A stretch of 5,310 nt of DNA from Xanthobacteraceae bacterium (GTDB lineage Bacteria > Pseudomonadota > Alphaproteobacteria > Rhizobiales > Xanthobacteraceae): the NCBI GenBank assembly GCA_030043285.1, contig JASHXZ010000827.1, positions 1-5,310 of the forward strand. The letters are read 5' to 3'. The first letter of the stretch is position 1, and each line of letters opens with the position of its first letter. Below are positions 1 to 5,004 of the stretch, one piece after another. The notes beneath the pieces are model-generated. The model was not told the origin of the DNA, did no database searches, and saw only the letters and a program-made list of their open reading frames with translations. Made by a program: the position numbers and the translations under genes.

Positions 1-14
1 GTCCTGCGCCCCCT

Positions 15-78
15 CCACCATCCTGCGCTCGCTTCGCTCGCTCCGGATGGTCCCCCTCCCCCGCTTGCGCGGGGGAGG
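15..78. repeat. Palindromic intergenic repeat (two hairpins)
   Basis: Two adjacent inverted repeats are visible. ACCATCC at 16-22 pairs with GGATGGT at 45-51 around a GAGCG/CGCTC-rich core. CCTCCCCCGC at 55-64 pairs perfectly with GCGGGGGAGG at 69-78 across a four-base loop. Arms of this type are common dispersed extragenic palindromes in Bradyrhizobium-like genomes (family knowledge, not searched here). The second hairpin is very stable and could end transcription from a gene to the left, but no T-tract follows, so I call it a repeat and not a terminator. Positions 79-145 hold only the leader and ribosome binding site of the next gene. Confidence 0.7.
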
Positions 79-145
79 ATGAAGCAACGCGACCTTGCGC
101 TAACTTTGCCGCCATCGCACAACGACCCGCCACGGGGAGAAAACC

Positions 146-1147
146 ATGCCGCGCACCATCGATACGCACACCCACATCCTCGACGACGACACGATCAAGC
201 TCCTGCAGAAGGAGATCCCGCGCCTTGGGCTCAAGCTGACGCCGTTCGATGCCGACAATTCGCTGATCGAGGTGGCGGGGGTGCCGTACCGGCCGTTCCC
301 GCGCGGCGGCCACGACGTCGAGCGGCGGCTCGCCGACATGGACGCCACTGCGGTCGACGTGCACGTGCTCTCGGCGGCGCCGCAGACTTGGCTGTACGGC
401 CAGGAGGCGTCGGTCGGCGCCGCCGCGGCGGCGATCCAGAACGAGGGCATCGCGCGGCTCGTCAAGCAAAAACCCGACCGCTTCGTCGGCATCGCCACCT
501 TGCCGATGCAGGCGCCCGACCAAGCCGCCGCGGAATTGCGCCGCGCCATGACGACGCTCGGCCTGCACGGCGCCATGATCGGCTCCAATGTGGGCGGCAA
601 GAATCTCGACGACCCGAGCTTCGAGCCGCTGTGGGCGACGGCTGCCGAACTCGACGCCTTCTTCATGATCCACCCCGGCAACGTCGCCGGCATCGACCGG
701 ATGCGCTCGTACTATCTCAACAACCTGATCGGCAATCCGGTCGACACCACGATCGCGGCGGCCTGCCTGATCTTCGGCGGCGTGCTGGAACGTCATCCGA
801 ATTTCCGGCCGGTGATGGCGCACGGCGGCGGCTTCACCCCGTATCAGGGTGGCCGCTGGGTGCATGGCTGGCACGTGCGTCCCGAGCCGAAGGTGCATCT
901 AAAACATGCACCGGAGAAATATCTTCTCCGGTTTCGCTACGACACGATATGCCATTCCAAAACCGCGCTGGAATTTCTGATCGGCTCGTGCGGCGCGGAA
1001 CGCGTATTCCTGGGCAGCGATTATCCGTACGATATGGGCATGATGGATTGTGTGAGCCACGTGCGGTCGCTTGACATTGCACCCTCTGATCGCGATACGA
1101 TTCTGGGCGGCCATGCCGCGGAGATTTTTGGCGTAGCGGTCAAATAA
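146..1147 (+). CDS. ACMSD-family amidohydrolase (metal-dependent decarboxylase-like)
   Basis: This 333-residue protein belongs to the amidohydrolase-2 family of TIM-barrel metal enzymes, close to 2-amino-3-carboxymuconate-6-semialdehyde decarboxylase (ACMSD). The family decarboxylates, or hydrates and hydrolyses, carboxylated aromatic and ring-cleavage compounds in the cytoplasm. The metal site is complete: H8 and H10 (DTHTH), H176 (MIHPGN), H226 (AHGGG) and D292 (GSDYP), with almost the same spacing as the Zn ligands of Pseudomonas fluorescens ACMSD. R49 (PYRPF) and R237 (GGRW) sit where ACMSD has its two substrate-carboxylate arginines. Length matches the family (about 330-340). The ATG at 146 has a strong GGGGAGA at 134-140, five bases upstream. 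The HiPIP gene starts 35 bases after the stop and is probably co-transcribed. No kynurenine or other pathway genes are nearby, so the substrate is unknown; gamma-resorcylate or related decarboxylase activity is also possible. The family call is firm, the reaction is not. Confidence 0.9.
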   Translation: MPRTIDTHTHILDDDTIKLLQKEIPRLGLKLTPFDADNSLIEVAGVPYRPFPRGGHDVERRLADMDATAVDVHVLSAAPQTWLYGQEASVGAAAAAIQNEGIARLVKQKPDRFVGIATLPMQAPDQAAAELRRAMTTLGLHGAMIGSNVGGKNLDDPSFEPLWATAAELDAFFMIHPGNVAGIDRMRSYYLNNLIGNPVDTTIAAACLIFGGVLERHPNFRPVMAHGGGFTPYQGGRWVHGWHVRPEPKVHLKHAPEKYLLRFRYDTICHSKTALEFLIGSCGAERVFLGSDYPYDMGMMDCVSHVRSLDIAPSDRDTILGGHAAEIFGVAVK

Positions 1148-1182
1148 ATCCTCAAGTTGCAGCCTAGCTGATGGAGCCGATT

Positions 1183-1458
1183 ATGAACGAACAGAAAGTC
1201 CGCCGCGAAACCGTGTCGCGCCGCGTCATACTCACCGGTACGGCGCTCGCGCTCGGCGCCGCCGCGACCGGAGCAGCGGCGACCCGCGCCGAGGCGCAGC
1301 AGAAAATCAGCCAGGCCAACGCCAAGTACCAGGACCATCCGAACGGCGCTCAGGAGTGCGACGGCTGCATCCAGTTCCAGCCGCCGAACAGCTGCAAGAT
1401 CGTCGACGGTACGATCAATCCGAAGGGCTGGTGCCAGTTCTTCGGCGCCAAGAGCTAG
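1183..1458 (+). CDS. High-potential iron-sulfur protein (HiPIP), Tat-exported
   Basis: A small periplasmic electron carrier holding one [4Fe-4S] cluster that cycles 3+/2+. From the ATG at 1183 it is 91 residues. Residues 1-38 form a twin-arginine signal peptide: SRRVIL at 12-17, a hydrophobic Ala/Gly-rich stretch to about 33, and a likely cut after AEA-38. The mature part has the HiPIP pattern C59-x2-C62-x8-C71-x12-C84, with GWC at 82-84 and the conserved Tyr Y49 ahead of the cluster. HiPIPs fold before export, which fits the Tat signal. An in-frame ATG lies 12 bases upstream at 1171, but I prefer 1183 because GGAG at 1173-1176 is placed six bases before it and nothing suitable precedes 1171. 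It follows the ACMSD-like gene closely and is probably in its operon. HiPIPs serve photosynthetic or respiratory electron flow, and a link to the upstream enzyme is only inferred from position. Confidence 0.92.
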   Translation: MNEQKVRRETVSRRVILTGTALALGAAATGAAATRAEAQQKISQANAKYQDHPNGAQECDGCIQFQPPNSCKIVDGTINPKGWCQFFGAKS

Positions 1459-1476
1459 GCGCTTGTTGATTCAAGA

Positions 1477-1561
1477 CTCGTCATTGCGAGGAGCGAAGCG
1501 ACGAAGCAATCCAGAGCAGCGGCGCCGCACTGGATTGCTTCGCTTCGCTCGCAATGACGAG
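1477..1561. repeat. Long palindromic repeat between convergent genes
   Basis: A near-perfect inverted repeat. The outer arms CTCGTCATTGCGAG (1477-1490) and CTCGCAATGACGAG (1548-1561) are exact reverse complements over 14 bases. The inner arms, GAGCGAAGCG and AAGCAATCCA on the left (1491-1513) and TGGATTGCTTCG to CGCTC on the right (1531-1550), pair with two three-base insertions on the left side. The loop at 1514-1530 contains a small palindrome, GCGGCGCCGC. The CGTCATTGCGAG/GAAGCAATCCA motif is a widespread dispersed palindrome in alphaproteobacterial genomes. Here it separates the HiPIP gene (+) from the 73-residue gene (-), so its transcript from either strand folds into a long hairpin that could protect mRNA ends or block read-through. 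A related half copy lies at 2232-2304. Confidence 0.88.
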
Positions 1562-1594
1562 CGTGTGGATCGACGTAAAATTGAAAGCGCGCGT

Positions 1595-1816
1595 TCACCC
1601 GGCGTGATCGCCGCGCAAAATGCTGGCCGCGTTGAGCAACAGCGTCACCTCGTAGAGCGGCGACTCGATATCGCGCAACAGCGCGAGCGCTTGGTCGGCA
1701 TTGCCCGCTGCAGCGCAAGCCTCGGCCGCGCTCGCCGCGCCGGCCGCCGCCTGCAAGTGCCCGACGATGCGGCGCACAAGCTGCGTCGTCGAGCCCGGTG
1801 CTTGCGGATCGCCCAT
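1595..1816 (-). CDS. Small protein of unknown function, abutting XRE regulator
   Basis: I do not recognise this 73-residue protein. Its ATG at 1816-1814 directly follows the TGA of the XRE gene at 1819-1817 (TGAATG on the minus strand), with no gap and no good ribosome binding site of its own; translation is therefore probably coupled to the upstream gene. The predicted protein is helix-prone: an Ala-rich part at about 19-40, then an amphipathic stretch from about 40 to 68 containing ALALLRDIESPLYEV and LLLNAASIL. There are no Cys residues other than one near position 34, no signal peptide and no membrane segment. It could bind the XRE protein or be an independent small cytoplasmic factor; both are guesses. 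The main support for reality is the exact junction, the protein-like composition, and a clear end before the repeat at 1477-1561. Confidence 0.6.
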   Translation of the reverse strand: MGDPQAPGSTTQLVRRIVGHLQAAAGAASAAEACAAAGNADQALALLRDIESPLYEVTLLLNAASILRGDHAG

Positions 1817-2215
1817 TCAGCGCGCCATCGCCTCGGCCAGAATGACGATGCAACGGCGCTGCCGCGCATCGCGGAGACTCATGAACGCCTTGGTCAAGGC
1901 CAGTCCGTCGGCGGTCGTCAGGAAATCCGATACGTACGACGGCAACGCCGGCTGCTCTCTCCCGGCCGTGGGAGCCGTGGCAGCCGTGGGGAACTCCTCG
2001 AAAAAGAAGCTGACCGGCACCTGCAATATTCCGGCGAGCTGCTGCAGGCGGCTCGCAGCAATCCGGGTGGCGCCGTTCTCGTATTTCTGCACCTGCTGAA
2101 ACGTAAGGCCGAGCTCCGCCGCCAGCTTCTGTTGCGTCATGTCCAGCATCAACCGGCGCATCCGTACCCGCGCGGCGACTTGCCAGTCGATCGCGCCGCG
2201 GCCTCTCTTCGCCAT
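1817..2215 (-). CDS. XRE-family helix-turn-helix transcriptional regulator
   Basis: A 132-residue DNA-binding regulator of the XRE/Cro-CI type. The helix-turn-helix lies at about residues 15-71: R17-x-R-M-R-R, then MTQQKLAAELGLT at 26-38 (first and turn), FQQVQKYENG at 39-48 as recognition helix with the usual KYENG, then ASRLQQLAGILQVPVSFFF at 54-72. A Pro/Thr/Ala linker (76-84) follows, then a C-terminal region (about 92-132) ending in LRDARQRRCIVILAEAMAR. This layout, N-terminal XRE domain plus short helical tail of about 130 residues, is common in rhizobial regulators. The frame is open back to 2296, but those residues would be read from a repeat (2232-2304). I chose ATG 2215 because GGAG at 2225-2228 lies nine bases before it; ATG 2221 would have only three. 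It is divergent from the LysR gene and leads a two-gene unit with the 73-residue gene. Its target is unknown. Confidence 0.88.
   Translation of the reverse strand: MAKRGRGAIDWQVAARVRMRRLMLDMTQQKLAAELGLTFQQVQKYENGATRIAASRLQQLAGILQVPVSFFFEEFPTAATAPTAGREQPALPSYVSDFLTTADGLALTKAFMSLRDARQRRCIVILAEAMAR
1964..1990 (-). repeat. Three 9-base tandem units in the XRE linker
   Basis: Read on the minus strand, 1990-1964 is three consecutive 9-base units: CCCACGGCT, GCCACGGCT and CCCACGGCC. They encode PTA-ATA-PTA, residues 76-84 of the XRE regulator, between the DNA-binding domain and the tail. Units of nine bases keep the frame, so copy number changes would only alter linker length. Confidence 0.75.
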
Positions 2216-2231
2216 GCGCATCAGCTCCAAA

Positions 2232-2304
2232 CCGTCATTGCGAGTCCACGGGCGCGGGCCGAAGCGGCCGGCCCGGCGAAAAGCTCCGCGAAGCAATCCA
2301 GAGC
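2232..2304. repeat. Degenerate half copy of the 1477-1561 repeat
   Basis: CCGTCATTGCGAG (2232-2244) and CGAAGCAATCCAGAGC (2289-2304) match the left arm of the palindrome at 1477-1561 in the same order, but the stretch between them has been replaced by a GC-rich segment that includes GGCCGAAGCGGCCGGCC, and the right arm is missing. It lies just upstream of the XRE start and reads in frame into that gene, which explains the spurious upstream extension of its open frame. Confidence 0.7.
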
Positions 2305-2409
2305 GGCTTGCGCCGACTCCTCGATCGCTTCGTCGCGCCTTCGGCGCTTCCCCCCAACGTCGACGCCTTCAAACCTCACAAGTTTTTGTTCGTATAATTC
2401 ACGTACTTG

Positions 2410-2439
2410 TTGCTATTGCTCACGAACCTAATCTAAGAT
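2410..2439 (+). promoter_or_regulatory. Possible sigma-70-like promoter for the LysR gene
   Basis: TTGCTA (2410-2415) and TAAGAT (2434-2439) are 18 bases apart in an AT-rich stretch (about 2380-2490) that stands out from the GC-rich surroundings and lies 61 bases before the ATG at 2500. Neither box is a full consensus match, and alphaproteobacterial promoters vary, so this is tentative. A TATAAT at 2393-2398 is nearby but has no good -35 box at 16-18 bases. Confidence 0.25.
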
Positions 2440-2480
2440 CGTAAATCGCTTCTAGTCATTAAAGGTGCATTGCAAGTTTT

Positions 2481-2497
2481 GTTCAATGACGGTGAAC
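2481..2497. promoter_or_regulatory. LysR-type T-N11-A dyad
   Basis: GTTCA (2481-2485) and TGAAC (2493-2497) form a perfect five-base inverted repeat with a seven-base spacer, and T2483 to A2495 gives the T-N11-A pattern typical of LysR-family binding sites. The dyad ends two bases before the ATG of the LysR gene at 2500, a position suited to autorepression. Short dyads occur by chance, so this is a candidate site. Confidence 0.4.
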
Positions 2498-2499
2498 AA

Positions 2500-3597
2500 A
2501 TGAGCTACATCGAGAACCGCCTGTTCCATTATTTCGTGACGCTCGCCGAGGAGCAGCATTTCGGTCGTGCTTCGCTGCGTCTCGGAATCTCGCCGCCGAC
2601 GCTCACCCATCAGATCCAGAAGCTCGAAAGCGAGCTCGGCGCCAAGCTCCTGCAGCGAAAAGGCAACACAAAAATCGTCCTTACCGAGGCAGGCCGGCGG
2701 TTTCTGCCTGGCGCGCGCGAAGTGCTGCGCCAGGCTGAAGAAACGGCAGCCGTTGCTCGGCAGGCCGAACGAGGCGAGCTGGGCCGTCTTCAAGTTGGCT
2801 TCATGAACGTAGTGTCCGGCGCAGGCTTGCTGCGGAGCTGGATCAGACCGTTCCAGCAGGCCAATCCGGCGATCGATATCACAACGTACAGGTTGGCCCC
2901 GATGGCGCAGATCGCCGGCATCGTGCACGACCAGCTTGATGCTGGGTTCATGCGCACGCCACGCAAATATCCATCGGGCGTCCGTGGCTTTCCAATTTAT
3001 CGCCAGCCCTTGGCGCTGGCGCTGCCGAGCGAGCATCCGCTGGCGCAGCGCAAAGTCATCAGCCCGGCGATGCTCGCGCGCGAAACCTTTGTGAGTACTA
3101 CACCTCAGCTTGACATAGGGTTCTTCGGCTATACCGAAGCGATTGCTCGCATCGGCGGTTTCGTCCCGCGCGTGGTTAAGCGCGACGGCGATTTCAGCTC
3201 TTTGCTGGCGCACGTCGCTCTCGGCTATGGCATCGCGGTCGTACCGGAACTCATGAAAACGATGCACGTTTCCAACGTCGTCGTCCGCAGCATCGCGGCC
3301 GATTCGATGCCCCAGACGTCGATTGCTTTCGTCTATGGCATTCGCCCGTCGCCGTCGGCCAAATTGCTGATCCGGCACATGCAGCGTCACGCGCTCCGCA
3401 ATGGCGGCAAGGGCGCCGCTCCGTCTCATGATCACGATCGCATCATTATACCAAGCGCACTCAATCTTGACCCTCATCCTGAGGTGCGAGCGAAGCGAGC
3501 CTCGAAGGATGTAGGCCGAGGCGCCGGGGCCTGCACCCTTCGAGGCTCGCGCTCCGCGCGAGCACCTCATCAGGGTGAGGAAATGAGTCAGCGTTGA
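2500..3597 (+). CDS. LysR-family transcriptional regulator with repeat-derived tail
   Basis: A LysR-type regulator of 365 residues. The N-terminal winged helix-turn-helix is at about 6-65, with HYFVTLAEEQHFGRASLRLG (10-29), the recognition part SPPTLTHQIQKLE (31-43), and the usual LLQRKGNTKIVLTEAG end (50-65). A linker helix (about 67-92) follows, then a substrate-binding domain starting at LQVGF (97-101) and including LAHVALGYGIAVVPE (237-251). Family members usually end near residue 300; here that point is RHALRNGG (296-303). The remaining 62 residues have no family counterpart, and from D324 to about 360 they are read through a palindromic repeat at 3471-3580. I chose ATG 2500, since a TTG start at 2470 would add ten residues before the usual first helix. 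Its ribosome site is weak (GGTGA at 2491-2495). The downstream Bug/TctC gene, 11 bases away, is its likely target, as LysR plus binding-protein pairs are common. Confidence 0.9.
   Translation: MSYIENRLFHYFVTLAEEQHFGRASLRLGISPPTLTHQIQKLESELGAKLLQRKGNTKIVLTEAGRRFLPGAREVLRQAEETAAVARQAERGELGRLQVGFMNVVSGAGLLRSWIRPFQQANPAIDITTYRLAPMAQIAGIVHDQLDAGFMRTPRKYPSGVRGFPIYRQPLALALPSEHPLAQRKVISPAMLARETFVSTTPQLDIGFFGYTEAIARIGGFVPRVVKRDGDFSSLLAHVALGYGIAVVPELMKTMHVSNVVVRSIAADSMPQTSIAFVYGIRPSPSAKLLIRHMQRHALRNGGKGAAPSHDHDRIIIPSALNLDPHPEVRAKRASKDVGRGAGACTLRGSRSARAPHQGEEMSQR
3471..3580. repeat. Palindromic repeat inside the 3' end of the LysR gene
   Basis: The outer left arm CCCTCATCCTGAGGTGC (3471-3487) pairs imperfectly with GCACCTCATCAGGGTGAGG (3562-3580), and the inner arm GAGCCTCGAAGG (3497-3508) pairs perfectly with CCTTCGAGGCTC (3537-3548). 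The loop holds GAGGCGCCGGGGCCT. This CCTCATCCTGAGG-type palindrome is another dispersed family of Bradyrhizobium-like genomes and is normally intergenic. Here it is translated as the LysR tail and lies just upstream of the binding-protein gene, where its RNA hairpin could reduce read-through between the two genes. Confidence 0.82.
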
Positions 3598-3608
3598 GCG
3601 CGGTTAGT

Positions 3609-4586
3609 ATGAATCCCCTTCGCCGCAAGGCTCTGTCGCTTACGATCGCCGCCGCGGCATGGCCGCTCGGCTCGCCTGCTGTAAGAGCGGATACGTTTCC
3701 TTCGCGGCCTCTCCATATTGTGGCAGGTTTTCCGCCCGGCGGCGTCGGCACTATTATTTCGCGGCTGATCGGGCAGTCGCTGCAGCAAAGGCTGGGTCAA
3801 CCGATCGTCGTCGACAGCCGCCCGGGCGCAGGCGGCAATGTCGCCGCCGAAGTCGTGGTCAATGCGCGGCCCGACGGGGCTACGTTGTTTCTGGCGGCTA
3901 CGAAAGATGCGATCAACGCGACGCTCTACAAGAATTTGCCGTTCGATTTCATCCGCGACTTCGCCATGGTGGCGGGCATCATGCAAAGCCCGCTTGTGAT
4001 GCTGACCAATCCATCGTTCCCGGCCAGGAGCGTCGCGGAATTGATCAGTTATGCCAAGGCCAATCCCGGCAAGATCAATATGGCGTCCGGAGGAACCGGC
4101 ACGACCATGCATCTGGCGGGCGAGTTGTTCAAGATGATGACCGGCGTTTCGATGGTTCATGTGCCTTACCGTGGCAATGGCGCGGCGCTCAACGACCTGG
4201 TGGCAGGCCGCGTGCAGCTCACGTTTGCCCTGGTCGTCGACGCGCTGGGCTTTGTCCGCGACGGCCGCCTGCGTGCGCTCGCGGTCACCAGCTTGAACGC
4301 GTCGCCGGTCTTGCCGGGAATTCCGTCACTGGCCTCCGTCGTGCCGGGCTACGACGTGAGCGCCTGGTTCGGTCTCGGCGCGGCCAAGGCCACGCCGGTC
4401 GAAACGGTCGCGCTCCTCAACAAAGCCGTGAACGCTAGCCTCGCCGAACCCGCCATCGCGAACCGCATTCACGACCTGGGCGCCGAGCCGATGATCATGA
4501 GCCCGAGCGAACTTGACGCCTTCGTTGTCGCCGATACGCAGCGCTGGGCCAAGGCCGTCAAATTCTCCGGCGCAACGGTGGATTGA
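3609..4586 (+). CDS. Bug/TctC-family tripartite tricarboxylate transporter binding protein
   Basis: A 325-residue periplasmic solute-binding protein of the Bug (TctC) family, which captures carboxylic acids for tripartite tricarboxylate transport or for sensing. Residues 1-27 form a signal peptide (RRK at 5-7, hydrophobic core 9-20, cut after AVRA). The mature protein shows the family hallmarks in order: FPSRPLHIVAGFPPGG (30-45), RLGQPIVVDSRPGAGGN (61-77), LPFDFIRDFAMVA (110-122), MASGGTGTTMHLAGELFK (158-175), VPYRGNGAALNDLVAGRVQ (185-203), GRLRALAVTS (219-228) and PSLASVVPGYDVSAWFGL (239-256). Where relatives usually have an Asp after FPPGG-x-x, this one has T48. ATG 3609 fits the signal peptide; a TTG at 3594 overlapping the LysR stop would add five residues, and neither has a good ribosome site. 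No TctA/TctB membrane genes are present, as is usual for orphan Bug proteins. It is probably controlled by the LysR gene. The ligand is unknown. Confidence 0.92.
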   Translation: MNPLRRKALSLTIAAAAWPLGSPAVRADTFPSRPLHIVAGFPPGGVGTIISRLIGQSLQQRLGQPIVVDSRPGAGGNVAAEVVVNARPDGATLFLAATKDAINATLYKNLPFDFIRDFAMVAGIMQSPLVMLTNPSFPARSVAELISYAKANPGKINMASGGTGTTMHLAGELFKMMTGVSMVHVPYRGNGAALNDLVAGRVQLTFALVVDALGFVRDGRLRALAVTSLNASPVLPGIPSLASVVPGYDVSAWFGLGAAKATPVETVALLNKAVNASLAEPAIANRIHDLGAEPMIMSPSELDAFVVADTQRWAKAVKFSGATVD

Positions 4587-5004
4587 TGCGGAAATTTGGA
4601 TGATTGAATCGGCAGAATTCCGTATAATCCGCCGTAGCGCGGCAGCCTGCCAAGGTCGCTCGCGAGCCCCACAAATGAGAACAAACGGCCCGGATTTCGT
4701 TTGGTGCCGCCCTAATGAATATTCACTAGCTAATACAACAGCTTAACATCGAAAAAAGTACAAAAAGCGACCAGTAAAATTGGAAACGTGCGGCAAACGA
4801 CTAATGACTTTCCCGCTTCGGCGCCAATCCGTTCATCCCCTCGGTTCCGCTCATGTTCACGGCAAAAATGGCTCTTTCAGCGGCGTGCGGGGTTGTTTTC
4901 CGAACGGATTGGATCAAGCGACGTCGTCGCGAGGCCCCGCGGCGACATAGGCGCGATGCGTCGCATGCGTTGACCTGAAATCATCGCTTCGTTACCCCGT
5001 GCCG
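4587..5004. other. Gene-free interval between binding-protein and MFS genes
   Basis: No convincing gene is seen in these 418 bases; the short open frames lack domains and ribosome sites. The stretch from about 4680 to 4800 is clearly richer in A and T than the rest of the window (for instance TAATGAATATTCACTAGCTAA at 4712-4732) and may hold promoter elements for the MFS gene. A TATAAT at 4623-4628 has no matching -35 box at 16-18 bases. No hairpin followed by a T-tract is seen after the binding-protein gene. Confidence 0.55.
4824..4912. repeat. Perfect 11-bp inverted repeat with 67-base spacer
   Basis: CCAATCCGTTC at 4824-4834 is the exact reverse complement of GAACGGATTGG at 4902-4912. The flanking bases do not extend the pairing. 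It lies about 90-180 bases before the MFS gene and could be a pair of operator half sites or the stem of a leader RNA. Confidence 0.5.

Noticed and set aside
79..1074. Long plus-strand open frame of 331 residues
   Set aside because: It is an Arg/Ala/His-rich shadow of the ACMSD-like gene in another frame, with no domain; the true frame has all metal ligands.
1477..1561. Insertion sequence, MITE with target duplication or CRISPR
   Set aside because: There are no flanking direct repeats, no transposase, and no regularly spaced units; it fits a dispersed extragenic palindrome better.
2216..2296. Longer XRE protein starting at 2296
   Set aside because: The added residues come from the degenerate repeat, and the better ribosome site favours ATG 2215.
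1463..2431. Plus-strand open frame of 322 residues across the XRE region
   Set aside because: It reads antisense to the clear helix-turn-helix gene and through both repeats, and has no recognisable domain.
2452..3570. Minus-strand open frame of 372 residues
   Set aside because: It is antisense to the LysR gene along its whole length and shows no family features.
3588..4160. Minus-strand open frame of 190 residues
   Set aside because: It is antisense to the binding-protein gene, His/Arg-rich and without a domain.
4623..4628. TATAAT as a -10 box after the binding-protein gene
   Set aside because: There is no acceptable -35 box at 16-18 bases and no gene close downstream.
4788..4973. Possible 61-residue gene upstream of the MFS gene
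   Set aside because: It has a basic, low-complexity product, no ribosome site, and covers the inverted repeat.
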